Below, one piece after another: positions 38,514 through 51,986 of a stretch of 64,000 bases of DNA. Where the stretch lies: the NCBI RefSeq assembly GCF_035582795.1, contig NC_134365.1:131231577-131295576 (forward strand), in the 5' to 3' direction. Source of the DNA: Mycteria americana. Taxonomy: Eukaryota > Chordata > Aves > Ciconiiformes > Ciconiidae. The notes under the pieces are model-generated. The model searched no databases. It was not told the origin of the DNA and worked only from the letters and a program-made list of their open reading frames with translations. A program made the position numbers and the translations under genes. Every line of letters begins with the position of its first letter. Position 1 is the stretch's first letter.

Positions 38514-41492
38514 AGGGATGGGGTGCTAGTATGGGCCCTCTACCTGTTTCCCAGGGGTTGCCCACAACCTTCTGCTGGGGACGCTGCACTACAGTCAAAG
38601 TCTTGCGGAGATGAGCTGGGGGATCCTGAGGTAGTAGGAGCCAACAAGGAAACTTCCATGGAACACCTTAAGGGAAATAAGGCGTGTTCCACTAGGAAGG
38701 TGACATGGTCGACAGCCCAGATGAAGTGTCTCTACACGAATGCACGCAGCATGGGCAACAAACAGGAGGAGTTGGAAGCTACAGTGCTGCTAGAAAGCTA
38801 TGACCTGGTTGCCATTACTGGAACCTGTTGGGACAAATCCCATGACTGGAGTATGGCTATCAATGGCTGCAGGTTTTTCAGAAGGGACAGGCAGGGAAGG
38901 AGGGGAGGAGGTATTGCCCTCTATATCAAGAAATGGGTAGAGTGTGAAGAGCTGTCCCTGAATAATAGCCACGAGCAGGTCGAAAGATTATGGGTAAGAA
39001 TTAGAGACCAAGGCAACAAAGGGAACCTTGTGGTTGGTGTCTACTACAGGCCACCCAATCAAGGAGAGCCTACTGTTGAAGCCTTCTTCCTCCAGCTACA
39101 GGAGGCTTCATGCTCGCAAGCTCTTGTCCTACTGGGGGACTTCAACCACCCTGACATCTGCTGGAAAAGTAGCATGGCGAGCTGTAGGCAATCCAGGAGA
39201 CTCCTGGATTGCATTAAGGATAACTTCTTAACCCAGGTAATAGACAGCCCTATTGCAGGGGATGCAATACTGGACCTGATGGTCACCAATGCAAGTGAGC
39301 TCATCCGCGACGTCAAGATTGCAGGCAGCCTAGGCTGCAGTGATCACACACTGGTGGAGTTCCCAGTCCTGAGGGATATGGGACAGGTGAGGAGTATAGT
39401 CAGGACCCTAAATTTTAGGAAAGCAAACTTCCAGCTTTTCAAGGATTTAGTCAGTAGGACCCCCTGGGAAATGGTCCTCAGGGACAAGGGAGCAGAACAG
39501 AGCTGGCAGATCTTTAAGGACGCTTTCCATAAAGTGTAAGAGCTCTCAGTCCCCAGATGTAGGAAATCAGGCAAGGAAGGCAAGAGACCGGCATGGCTGA
39601 GTCGAGACATGCTGGTCAAACTAAAGAGCAAGAAGGAACTGCACAGGCAGTGGAAGCAGGGACAGGTATCCTGGGAAGAGTATAGGGACGCTGCCCGGTT
39701 GTGTAGGGATGGAGTCAGGAAGGCCAAGGCGCAGCTGGAGCTGAACTTGGCAAGGGATGCAAAGAATAACAAGACGGGCTTCTACAGGTATATCAACCAG
39801 AACAGGAAAGTTAAAGGAAGTGTACCTCCAATGATGAACAAGAATGATGACCTAGTATCAACAGACGAGAAGAAGGCTGAGGTACTCAACAACTTTTTTG
39901 CTTCAATCTTCACTGGCAACCACTCTCCTCACCCCTCCTGAGTCAATGGACAACATGTTGGGGACCAGGGGGGTAAAGCCCCTCCCACTGTAAGGGAAGA
40001 TCAGGTTCGTGACCACCTGAGGAACCTGAACATAAATAAGTCTGTGGGACCTGATGAGATACATCCCAGAGTCCTGAGGGAATTGGCTGATGTAGTTGCC
40101 AAGCCACTCTGCATGATATTTGAAAAGTCATGGCAGTCAGGTGAAGTCCCTGGTGACTGGAAGAAGGGAAACATTGTGCCCATCTTTAAAAAGGGTAGAA
40201 AGGATGACCCTGGGAACTACCAACCTGTCAGCCTCACCTTTGTGCCTGCGAAGATCATGGAACAGATCCTCCTGGAAGCTATGCTAGAGCACATGGAGGA
40301 CAGGGAGGTGATTCAAGACAGCCAGCATGACTTCACCAAGGACAAGTCCTGCCTGACCAACCTAGTGGCTTTCTATGATGGAGTTACCACATCAGTGGAC
40401 AAGAGAAAAGCAATGGATGTCATCTATCTGGACTTCTGTAAAGCCTTTGACATGGTCCCCCACAACATCCTTCTCTCTAAATTGGAGAGATACGGATTTG
40501 ATGGGTGGACTGTTCAGTGGATAAGGAATTGGTTGGATGGTCACATCCAGAGGATGGCGGCCAGCGGCTCAATGCCCAGATGGAGATCAGTGACAACTGG
40601 TGTCCCTCAGGGGTCCATACTGGGACCAGTGTTGTTCAATATTTTAATCAATTACATTGACAGCGAGATCGAGTGCACCCTCAGCAAGTTTGCAGATGAC
40701 ACTAAGCTGAGTGGTGCAGTTGTCACGCCAGAAGGACGGGATGTCATGCAGAGGGACCTGGACAAGCTGGAGAAGTGGGCCTGTGTGAACATCATGAGGT
40801 TCTACAAGGCCAAGTGCAGGGTCCTACACCTAGGTTGGAGCAATCCTCGGTATCAATACAGGCTGGGGGATGATGTGATTGAGAGCAGCCCTGTGGAAAA
40901 GGACTTGGGGGTACTGATGGTTGAAAAGCTGGACATGAGCCGACAATGTGCGCTTGCAGCCCCGAAGGCCAACCATATCCGGGGCTGCATCAAAAGAAGT
41001 GTGGCCAGCAGGTTGAGGAAGGTGATTCTGCCCCTCTGCTTTGCTCTGGTGAGACCTCACCTGCAGTACTGCATCCAGCTCTGGAGCCCTCAGCACAAGA
41101 AGGACATGGAGCTGTTGGAGTGGGTCCAGAGGAGGGCCACGAAAATGATCTGAGGGCTGGAGCACCTCTCCTACAGGGACAGGCTGAGAGAGTTGGGGTT
41201 GTTCAGCCTGGAGAAGAGAAGGCTGCAGGGAGACCTTACAGCAGCCTTCCAGTACTTAAAGGGGGCCTATAGGAAAGTCGGGGACAGACTTTTTAGCAAG
41301 GCCAGTAGTGACAGGACAAGGAGCAATGGTTTTAAACTAAGGGAGGACAGATTTAGACTGGATTTAAGACAGACATTTTTTACAATGAGGATGGTGAGGC
41401 ACTGGAACAGGTTGCCCAGAGAGGTAGTGGAGGCCCCATCCCTGGAAACATTCAAGGTCAGGTTGGACGGGGCTCTGAGCAATCTGATCTAA
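38514..41492 (+). pseudogene. CR1 ORF2 (endonuclease-reverse transcriptase), single frame with three in-frame stops
   Basis: One reading frame runs about 3 kb without a frameshift. Stops are TAA at 39537, TGA at 39939 and TGA at 41151, with the natural end TAA at 41490. The endonuclease domain begins about 38721 (CLYTNARS) and contains LGDFNHPDICW (about 39135) and SDHTLVEF (about 39340). The catalytic glutamate motif, which I recall as ITET in the family, reads ITGT, so that residue is lost. The RT covers about 40020-41150: [36 protein letters not shown], and the catalytic FADD at 40689-40700, all intact. The usual QHGFTKG motif reads QHDFTKD. The C-terminal segment ends LDGALSNLI. The combination of stops and substituted catalytic residues means it is not an active source. 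Confidence 0.93.
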
Positions 41493-44400
41493 TTAAAGAT
41501 GTCCCTGCTCTTGCAGGGGGGTTGGACTAGATGACCTGTAAAGGTCCCTTCCAATCCAAAGCATTCTATGATTCTGTGAATATTGTCTGTTAAAACGGTT
41601 TGCACATGCTTACTTAGAGAGAAAATTATTCATGTTATGCCACATGTTATGCCACTGTAAATATCACACTAATGCATTTATTTGAAATATACATTTTTCA
41701 TACCATGGAGGCTCCAGCATTCCCACTGACTACAACTGCATTATCCTGTATTGCATGGAACATTTCTTTCCACCCTAGTTCCCAAGTTTTAATAACATTT
41801 GAAGGGCTATGAACAGCCAAGATCTAGGGTATGTCTACACAGATGGGTCCAGGCAATCATGAATTTATTCAAATTCCAATCCAGCAAGATGTCTAGTCCA
41901 GTTTGGGAAACTGTTAGATGCATTAGCACAGTGGTTTCCCTGAGCTATTATACTCCTGATCTGTCAGTTATTTTTAACTTTGTTTGATGAAAAGTAAAAA
42001 GTTCAGTTTACAGCAGAATTACCTTAAGTGGTAATTTTGTTATCTGATGGGCTGACACACCGGCATGAGCAGACAATTTGCAAAATGCGAAATGCCTGGG
42101 ATGATCACGTATGCCTTTGTTTTACTTCTATGATATTTATGTATTAGCCTGCTTTTAGTTAATTAAAATTATTTGGGTTACATTGCCAACTCTGTGAAAC
42201 GTTTTAAGAACTACAGCAGGCAGATAGATACACAACCATCAGAAGCTATCTTTTCTGTGATGTGATCAAAGAGCAATGGCATTATTTATTATTTTCTCCA
42301 GTTGTGGTGGATAGTCAAAAAATGTGTAATTTCAGTTATAATGAAAAATGGGAGAACTCATAAAATTGTTGAAGTCTCCCATCTCCAGGAAAGTGTTTAA
42401 ACACACAGTAGATAACGTCTATGCGTGTGGTTCTTCTCACCGTTAAATGGTCCCACCTACTCCTGCTTGTAATGGGTGAGACTGATGCCTACATTCTAAA
42501 GAACATTTCTGATCTTAATTCATGGTTTTTAACATGCTGTCTCAATGGACTGAGAGGGAGAGATCGGAGCCTGCAGATATCCAGATCTTATGGCTGAGTC
42601 AAACTCTGGGAACTGGGGCTCGCATCTTGCCAGTCTCTTGGCCATGTCATATGGAAGCAGGAGGCTCTCAGCTTTGCTCTCAAGCCCTTTGCTCTTGGGC
42701 TGTTTTCCATGTAAGCCTTCCTTCAAGCAATGCACCCAGGAGTCCCCAGACTCCCAGCAAGCACGCAGAGAGTCCACCACAGCTTTGTTTTTTCTTGACC
42801 ATTCATTGGAACAGGTGTTTTACCCATGAAAATATTTGGTGTCAGCACATCTGCCTTTTCCAAGAAAAAAACACTTCATCATAAAATTCCTGATCTGCTC
42901 CTAATTACAAATCAAGTCATAAAGGACTTGATATTACTACTTATTTTATTATGTAGTACGATTATTACTGATTTGGCTACGCAATGAATTTAGATACTCG
43001 TTGGATCTAATATTCAGAGTCAGAACAAGAGGGCAAATATCCAAATTCAAACCAAAAAAAGCTGGTGGCAAACTAAGCTTTTCTTTAAAATGAGAATTTC
43101 CTTATTTCCCTTCATCAGCAAACAATTAAGTCTTCTATCCAAGCATCCTCGGAATGAAAATGTGATTGATTGTTGCTTGCACTTTGGTTTTAGATATAGA
43201 TTATGCCATTTCAAAGATTTGTTTTTGTCAGGCTCCTGTGCATTAGCATTAGCAACTGGAATATAGTTACTCACTACCTGTTTCCTCCCACACTTAGGAA
43301 GAAAAATACCTGCTAATAACCAAAGGCAGGGGTGTTGATCATTTAATCTGAACCTTTTTTTCTTTCCCGTGGAGATTGAAAGCAATTATCTACATATACT
43401 TTTGTACCTGAAAGCACTCTTATTCCCTTAACCACTTCAGGATTCTTTTTTTAGAAACATATCAGAATAAATTAATCTTGCATTGCCTCCAGGTATGTTG
43501 CAGAGCTGTATTATGTAATGGCTGTCCTTATATTTAGTGAACAAGCTGAGTGTGACGTACAATATCATGCAACAGCAATACTTTGAAACGTTTTGCTGTA
43601 ATAAATTTCCTCTTCCTATTCTTTGTGAATAGGCAAGTAATCCTCTTCAGTTATGTGGTTTGTAGTTGCTTTCTGCTGCCTATAGGTAGTGTGCTACTAG
43701 GATGGAGCTCTTCAACTCAACAGCCTCCATTTCTGTGAAGTTTTGTTGTATCCATTAATTGAAAAGATTGAAACAAAACCTAAAGCAGACCTTGCATGGC
43801 CAAATTCAACCAGACTCGATGCAAAAAATTTCTTTGTTATTATACTGTAGACAACCATGAGAGCATGTGGAAGTTCTGGATTAGTTCATCACAGTGGGAT
43901 CAACTACAGCCTGTGCTCAAGGTGTGATGCATTCAGGCCACAAATGTTTCAGTCAGCCCAAAACCACTGGTACTGCAAGACTCAGTCAAAACAGACTGTG
44001 AGGTACAAACTTTGCCATATTATTTTAACCCTTCTATGGAGTTGAAAGGGAGGACACTGAGTAATGGTCATGCAGCTGTGCTCAGCCACAGGTCTGACAA
44101 AATTGTTTGGAGCGATCTTAGGGGTAAACATTGAGGGGAAAATCCCAGCTTCGCTAATAACACATGGAAACATTACTTCATTTAGTGGCCCAGTATTTTA
44201 GCCAAAACACCTGCATCATTGCAACATGCATTCTTTAATGCTGTCCATTCCTTTCAGTACTTATCCAAATGTAGAATATGTTATCATACTCCCTGTAACT
44301 TTCTACAGTGTTAATCCAGCAGAAGTGATATAAACTTTTAGGGGATGAAGTTGCAAATGCTGCTTGTTATTCCAAGGATGTGCTCAGCAGCAGTCACTTA

Positions 44401-47400
44401 AGGGCTCAATGTAAGCGTAAAATGAAACCCAGACTCTATATGCATCTACTTTGTCACATGCAAATGGGATCTTTGGGTAAGTAAATTGCTATCAGACATC
44501 TAAGAACTCATCTGTATGCATGCTCTTTTAACAGCTACACATGAAGAAATGGTAAGCTGGTGCCTACAGAAAGATAGATAAAACTTCCTCTTCTACAGGG
44601 ACCAGCAAACAGATTCAACTTTGAATTTGTATTATAGATGTACATGTTTGCTAATGATTTCCATGTTGCACTCCAAGAAGCCAGCAGTTTGGGCCTTTGA
44701 GGGTTTATTAAACCTTAAACATTGCAGATATTTCTGCTAATGGAAGACAGAAAAAAAATATATATGGATGAAAAATTAAAAATAAAAAAACCTTCATGGA
44801 GTCAGTTTTTTCTTATCCACCACGTTCAAGCAGATGACAAACTCTGATTTTCAGCTGGCATGATATGTTTTAGCACAAGACAGATTAATATATCAAAAGA
44901 AAGAGAAATCCCCCAATGTCGTATTTCATAGTGAATCTTATTTTAATGAAACTGTAAGACCTAGACACCAGGGTCAACCCATGCCTCTGTGCATCCTGAA
45001 ATCCTCCAGAGTAATTAGCAGTGCCTTCAAAACATTCAGTGCACTGACCACACACAGGCTGACCATGCACAGGATGCTCCACAGCTAGGTATAGCTGGCA
45101 ACACATCTGGCTTCGGCAGATCTTCCATTTCTATATCAATGGGGAACCTGACAGCTGATTCCCCTCCTTTGCCAGACCACATGCCAGCCTAGTAGACTCA
45201 GATACTCGTTACTGGAGTCTAGGAGCAATGCGCTGATTTAACTCAGATTTTCAGGATTTCAAGCAGGGTTCTTGGAAATGACAGATCAGGTCCCCCCAGT
45301 ATTGCAGGGAGCTGGAGTCAAGCCAATGCAGGAGGCTTTCCTCTTTAAAAAACGTGCTGTGTTCAGGAAAGGTTGCAAAGTACTGGGCTTTCAAAGTTTC
45401 CCAGAGACTGTAGTTGCTTCAAAATTATAATGACTATGGCATTTCATAATCTGTATTTGTTTCATTATTTGTGGGGTCACATTTAATGTACACATTGCAG
45501 TAGTGTTCATTAGCCTTAACATAACGAAAAATGTAATTTAAATGCTTAGTTGAGAAAAATTCCCAAATCCTAAGTCTTTCAAAATGCTTATACTTTTCCT
45601 CACATTATTTACTGTTGCTTATGAAACTCACCTTAACATTTTCTTTTATTTTTAAATGTCAAGCCCTTTTAATGTTAATAAAGATTAAGAACTACCAACA
45701 CTACTTTTTCCATGGCAAAGTATTTGTTAAGTGTAGCATTCCTAATGATAGTTCATATCCTTGTGCAGAGTGCGTAATGGTGAATTGGAGGGAGGTTTTG
45801 TAAATGCAACACTGGGAAAGAGGATAAAGAAATGTAATCAATTCTAAATAGGTTCTGGAGTATTCTCAGCACACCATAGACCAGAAAAAAAAAGGTCCTT
45901 TGTCCCTAGTAGGCACATTTATAAAAATGTTAAAGCAATGGACATGGATTTCTTTTTCCCTTTTTTCCCTCCTTTTTGTTCTTCTTTTTTTTTCCCATTA
46001 AGCCATATTGAATTTTGGAAGTCTAAAGAACATGAAAAAATAAAAGAAATACCAATTTTAAAGCTGATTCTATAAGACCATTTATGAAAACCCCAAGATA
46101 TCAATGCTGTATTTGACATTTCTTGAAAATTGGGAGTCATTCCCAGCAGATAAAAATTCAGCCAAAAAATAATACAATGACATGATTTCAAGTGTAAAAT
46201 AAATTCTCTCTGTAAGCTATACTTTCCCTGGTTTTCTATAATTACAGCTAAAATTTGTCATTGATAGATACATAAGATAGAATATTACTTATTTAAACTG
46301 AATAACCTATTATTAAAGTTAATTTTTTTCTCTTATATTTAGTCTGATTTTGTATTCCTAACTAAATGAAGAGTGCATCTCAAATGCTTCTCAATCATTC
46401 TCATTAACACGAAAGTTTAAATTTATTACCTCTACTGAAGACATTCTATTTTCAATATGAAAAACTGATGAAGTATTAATCGTAGAAGTTGTTCTTGACA
46501 GGTATGAAAACTCAGAAATCCTTAAAAAAGTTTCAGAAAATTAAAAAATCATGAAAGTTAAAAGATGGTGATAGAAATTATTCTCTTGGTTGCTGTGAAT
46601 TATTTGCAGGTCAGACACTAAACCAAGAAAAAACATATTATTAGTAGATATTGAAATACAGAATGGTGACTACCTAGCTGGAAATATAGCATAACATAGT
46701 AGTTATCTATGAAAGACTGGAAGAAACTAACTACTATTTAAAAAAGGAGAAAGTAGGAAGATGCACTAATAAAGACTGTCAGGTAAACTGAAAATGGAAG
46801 AATATACCTTTTTTCTGTACTAAAGAAATTCCTTAAATAAAAAGTGTAAAGAAGTTATGTTCTTATTATGGTCCTAATTCAACAAAGCAACTAGTTACCC
46901 ATATAAAATACATGCTTAATTTTATATATATCCCTTAGTTCTCTTGATCTCAGTGACAGTACTCGTATCTTATGATTGGATTAAGTATTTTGAAAATCAG
47001 AGATAAGACAGCCTTGATCTAGGCAAAAGCAGCGAAAAGTTAAGTAAATCATTATAGATATAAACAAATTGAAGGGAGAAATGTCTTGGAAACAGGCTTT
47101 CAATCTAAGATTCTTGAAATCAGATGCCAATATGCTGCATTCACCTCACCTACCTCAGAAATCTACAATGTGCTTTGGCCTTTGATAAAAAAACTTCAAA
47201 ACTTAGAACCATTTGACAGAGCTGCTGGTTGAGGAACAGGAGATATCTCAGTCTTCATTGATTTATATACACTAGTCTTTTTTTTTTTTTCTACGTTACA
47301 TCTGGACTTTCTAACCTATAACAATCTTTTGGTTTGGAATCTAAAGATGTTCTTGGTGATAGTGTTATTTTATTTTTTTAATATATATATTATGCATGTA

Positions 47401-50015
47401 CTTTAGATAGTATAAAATAGGAAGGGAGAAAAAAGCAGGAATTTTTCTTTGAATTAGTAAGTTCCAAGGACAGAATCTAGAAAGTCCCATATTCAGTGGA
47501 GACATAAATTGAGATTTTATTGTTTGAATTGCATTTCAGATATAACTAAATAGCATAAACAAAAAGAGTTAAGGGAAGCAGTTCCCCAACAATAAAGTGG
47601 TAATTAAATAAGAATAAAATCCCTTTTTGTAACCAGTAATATTTAGAAAGATGAAAGCTGCATTTTTCTAAAGGTGATTTTAATAGAATTGGAAATTGAT
47701 AATCATAGAGCAGGATTTCTTATTGCCACAATTTGCCAATAGCCAATAAGACTACATACGCAGTGGTGAGGCTGCTATTGCAAACTTACTCTGTGGGTCT
47801 CCAGGGAAGATTCTGTAATTGCAAAGTCACTAACTTCAGCAGTAATTTCAGTCTAGCTATACCTGCATAGCATAATCATTAACGCAAGTGCTTTGGCAGT
47901 GCCTAAACCATTGGTAAAAGTTATATTTGAAAGTTAGTAACTAAGTCACACTGAAACATTAAGAATCTCGAAGCGTTGCCTTTTCTTGATGTGTAAGACG
48001 TTTACTGGGATGAAACCCAGGAACCACTAAGAAGTATATCTTACCTGCTCTTGTCTTGTACACTTAATAAGATATTATCTGGGCAATCCCATAGGTCTGT
48101 CCATGAACCCTGCTAGTCTTTTGCAGCTAAATAATAGTAAGGACAAAAATCATGATTACCTAAGGACTCCCAGGTGCAACAGGGACTTCAAAGCAGAAAC
48201 TGTTTCATCAGTCTCCTAATTTGAGCATTGATTTGCTTCCCCGCAGCAAGCAGTAGAAACTCATCTCTTAAGAAAGTGCAACCAGCGCAGCCAAGAAACA
48301 GCCACTATAGATGTCATGTACCAAATCCAAACAAGATTTCCTGAATTTAGAGAGCTCAGCAGTGACACATTTTAATCATGTTAGGAGCACTGTGCACCAC
48401 ATTTCAGCAATGTGGGGGAGGAAAAAAAGGAGCAACCTGCAGAACTGAAACTGAAACCCAGAGGAACTCCCCAGCCCTGGCTCCCAGGTGCCTTCCCTGC
48501 CTGCACCCCAGCTGCACAGAGACTGTTTCTTCCCTCAATTCACCGAGGTTTCTTTGGCAAGGAAAGCTGAGAATAAGATCGAGGACACCTCGGAGAGCTC
48601 CTGTCCAACACTGCAGAAACAGCTGATGGGACCTAAAGGCACCAAGGGTCACTGTGAAGGTCGTCATATCAGCTGCTAAGCAAAGCTCTCACTTTCTAGT
48701 TATCAGCTGCATATAGATTTTTTTTTTGTTCTCGAGCCTAAAGCCTGACGTCTCATCAGCCTAGCTGTGAGAAAGGATATTTATGTAAATTTCATTAGAA
48801 AACTATTTACAGCACATTTGTTCAGTCTTTCTTTTTAATTGCTACTTTTTTATTCTTTAATTTTTAATGCCAGCCTCTTAATGTAAAATTTCTTCTTTTT
48901 TATGGTAGTGTTCACTCCTTGCTTATTAATTTCTTAATACAAAAATTTCCTCCAATTTAAATGGTTACTAATGTACTTAGGTAATGGCAGGGGCTGGTGC
49001 CTACAGACTGTTTCTACTGGTAACTAACTGTACCATATGCTGTTTTCTCTGAAACCGGAATCTGAAATGTAAACACGTATATAAGCTCATGATTTTGAGT
49101 AATTTTGCATATCTGACAATGCCCAGTGGTTTTCAGCCCGTCATCTGTAGGCTTCTGGATTTATCCTTAGTATACATTAAAGCTGGCACAGAGACATCTG
49201 CACATCCATTGGAAACTCTCAGGTCTTGAAATGGCACGAAAAAGTTGAAAATAGCTGTTTTGGTGACTTTGAGCCTCCTGGCCACTTTAAGGCAGAATCA
49301 TAAATGGTGCTGCTTAGAGAAGTGGTCTGGCTCCCCTCTCCACCCTCGCTGTGTCTGCCGTGGCTGTCATGCCTGGGGACTGATCATGGCACGATTTGAT
49401 GAGCAGGAGCAGTCTCACAAAGGAGAAAGTTGTCCCAGGTAAAATCCTGGGAAAATTTCCACAGATTTTAGGGGGCCTGGAAGTCAGCTCATATGTAGGC
49501 AAAAAGCAGATTTCTATACAGTATTAATATCTCTTCTGATACAAATAGCCTTTGAAGGTCACAGAATGCAAGGCAGAAAGAAGTCAGGGCATGTGTTGAT
49601 CACAGGTACTTGTAAATGTTTACTTGCATTTTTACTCTTCTCTGTTAGTTAAAGTACAACACTTAGTTTGTTAATCAAGTCATTTAAAAACTGGGAAAGG
49701 CAGCAAGAGAAGATCCTTGGAAAATAAAAATACATAAACAGTAACTGCTAAAACACTCCTCAGAGGATGAACGTGGTATGAAATCTCTTGTGTTGGAGCT
49801 CAATGTACAGCAAAATAGAAGAAATCATCACTTCTAAAAGTGGCTTTCACTAATAATGTGTTAGTCCTTAAAGTGCACTTTATGGACAAGGCTTTTTAAA
49901 ATAAGCTTTTAAGTTTAGAGCTGAAAACCTAAACAGGTTGCCTGACATATAACAATGACCAGCCATCAGGAGTTCCCAGTGAAGTATCTGTTTCTCAAAA
50001 TTTTTTTGTTTTCAG

Positions 50016-50191
50016 AATAATACTGGACATTTCTTTGTTCGCATAGCACTTCAAGATATCATCTTCATCGTGTATGTGGAGAGGTCTTGAACTGAAATTC
50101 TCCACTTGAACAGTTTTGGGAGTTTCTGACCACCAAACTGGTAGGGGTGAGCTGTACCTCTGAGAGGCAAGGTCATGCCAAACACCTGCAG
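50016..50191 (+). other. candidate non-coding exon, antisense to IL1RAPL1
   Basis: A strong acceptor (a run of seven T, then gttttcag, ending at 50015) is followed 176 nt later by a near-perfect donor (CCTGCAG|GTGAGA at 50191/50192). All three frames contain stops, so it would be a long-non-coding RNA exon if real. There is no other support. Splice-like pairs occur by chance in long introns. Confidence 0.2.
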
Positions 50192-51920
50192 GTGAGAAAA
50201 CTACTGCTTTGCCAAAGACCAGAGTTTTTTTCTTGCCCCTGTGCTCCAGCTCCCAGGGGCATCTGTCAGACTTTCACAGTGAGGTCCCCTGACTAAACAC
50301 CGTCCCGTCGTGCTGCTCCATACCGAGGGACACAACACACGGTGTCCTTCAGGCAGTCCCCTGGTGTGGAGTCAGCTCCCAGGTGGCTGGAAAGCACAGG
50401 CACAGAATGGGAGGAAAAGTGGTAAAATGTGAGCTGGATTTGATTATATTCCAATTTAGTAAGAAAGGCAGGGAATTAACCATTAAAACAAAAAAGGGGG
50501 TTTCAATGTCTGTTCCCAGGAGACAATAAAGGTGAGACTGAGCTAAAGTGTTTGCGGAGAGAGAAAAAAACAGAAGGAGAGTCTAGTCCCCAGGATGAGA
50601 GAGAAGATGGGAAGTTCAAAGCTGCAAGTTAGAGAAATGAGGAATCAGCAGCTGTGATCACCTGTTTAATCTGCAGTACCCCTACAGAAAGTAATAAATT
50701 ACGTTGCATTAGCTGTAAGAGTTAAATACTTTGTTTTCAAATATTTCTCACAATTTACCCATGCCTTCCACAGAAATGCATATGTTAGCCTGAAAAAAAC
50801 TGATGTGTCTAAGGCTTGGAAAGGAAAGAGGAATTGTGATGAGATTTGACATCCTGAAGGGCTTGTTCTCTGATCAGGGAAGAAATGAAGCGTTGCATTT
50901 TAAAAGAGATTTTCAACTGAAAATTTTAATTGGACCTCACTTTTAAAGTGTTTCAAATCCTCTCTGGGTACAATACAGTGCACACACAAAAAGCCTGTGA
51001 TATTTTGATGTTTGCTTATCTACATGCTGTCCCGAAGTATGAACATGCTGTAAATTATGAATAGCACGTGGGCGCTCTGCTGTTCCACTGCAGGAGATGC
51101 GGTTAGAAGAAGATTTGAGAGTTCAGCATTTTGTGTCTGTCAGTAACAAACTAAGCCAAAGGAAAGGCCCTGAATATATGTCTGCAATTTATTTCTGCAC
51201 AAGCCGTGGCTTGGTCTTCTGTGGGGCATTTTGTCTCCGTCTTCTTGCTTTTGCAAGAGTGTACGTGAAAGAGACAGAGTAAAAAGTTCAGTTGCAGTAA
51301 CTTCATTGGCACAATGGGTTTTATCCATGTTGCCAGTATATTAAATACAGTAGAAGCTTCAGGTTTCCATTAGGAATCTGCAAGTAGCATTTTTCTTCTT
51401 ATATTACTGCGGTTAAACACTTAAGCAATCAGTGTTTGCATTGATTATCTAAGGAGAATCCATGCTTTATCTTCTTTAACAATGAACTTTGCTCAGAAAG
51501 ATAAATTGAATGGGTATTGGTTTTCCTCCTTTTGAATCCCAGAACAGTATCCTTTAGAGGTCACTTTTTCGTTGTTTAAAATGTGTGATTGAAGTACTGT
51601 TGTTCCCAGGTGACCAATGTTTGGGATGGGAGAAGAGAGGGGCAAGTGTGTAACTTGGTAGAGTAAGTTTGCAAATGAATTGGAATGATTTGAGATAACA
51701 ATAAATGACAGCTGTAAAAGTAAGAATTACTGATATCGAGAGAGAAAACATTAAATTGCATCTATTTAAGCAATTACTAATTAAACTGTCTATTTCTGCA
51801 TAATATAATATGACTATTATTAAATTCACACAATTCATGCAAGTAAGCATGTCCATTTAAACGGGTGGCTGCTTTGTGGAGAAGAGAGGATCTCAGCGCC
51901 TGAAAACAGTGCCTTCCAAA

Positions 51921-51986
51921 ATCCTCCATGAGTCACAGTCCCTCTGGGCCACAGTTTCCTCCTCTGTAAAATAAGTAGTATAACCT
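51921..51986 (+). mobile_element. MIR-like ancient SINE fragment
   Basis: The sequence contains ctctgggccacagtttcctc followed by ctctgtaaaataag, which closely follows the conserved core of the mammalian-wide interspersed repeat (MIR; consensus ending in a cctcagtttcctcatctgtaaaatgggg-type segment, recalled from memory). Only about 65 bp is recognisable. Such relics are shared across amniotes and are old. Confidence 0.6.

Larger units (their letters stand above)
38320..41578 (+). mobile_element. CR1 non-LTR retrotransposon, 5'-truncated, complete ORF2 with three stops
   Basis: This is a 3.3-kb chicken-repeat-1 family LINE inserted in an IL1RAPL1 intron, opposite in orientation to the gene. 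From 5' to 3' it holds the C-terminal tail of ORF1 (38322-38444), a spacer, ORF2 with AP-type endonuclease then reverse transcriptase (38514-41492), a short 3' UTR, and the family's hallmark terminal octamers ATTCTATG (41563-41570) and ATTCTGTG (41571-41578). It has no poly-A tail, as expected for CR1. The 5' boundary is approximate, set where similarity to ORF1 starts. A full CR1 is about 4.5 kb, so roughly 1.2 kb of 5' sequence is missing. The absence of frameshifts suggests a fairly young insertion. I cannot assign a subfamily without alignment. Confidence 0.96.

Noticed and set aside
40830..41165. Minus-strand open frames across the CR1 (also 39059-39316 and 39344-39772)
   Set aside because: They mirror ORF2 codons on the opposite strand and match nothing.
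41821..41860. 'gggtatgtctacac' motif suggesting another ancient reptilian repeat just beyond the CR1
   Set aside because: Only about 15 bp matches what I remember; the following sequence diverges, so it is too short to call.
48404..48679. Open frames on both strands in a GC-richer intronic patch
   Set aside because: No conserved motif and no convincing splice boundaries; the composition alone explains the open frames.
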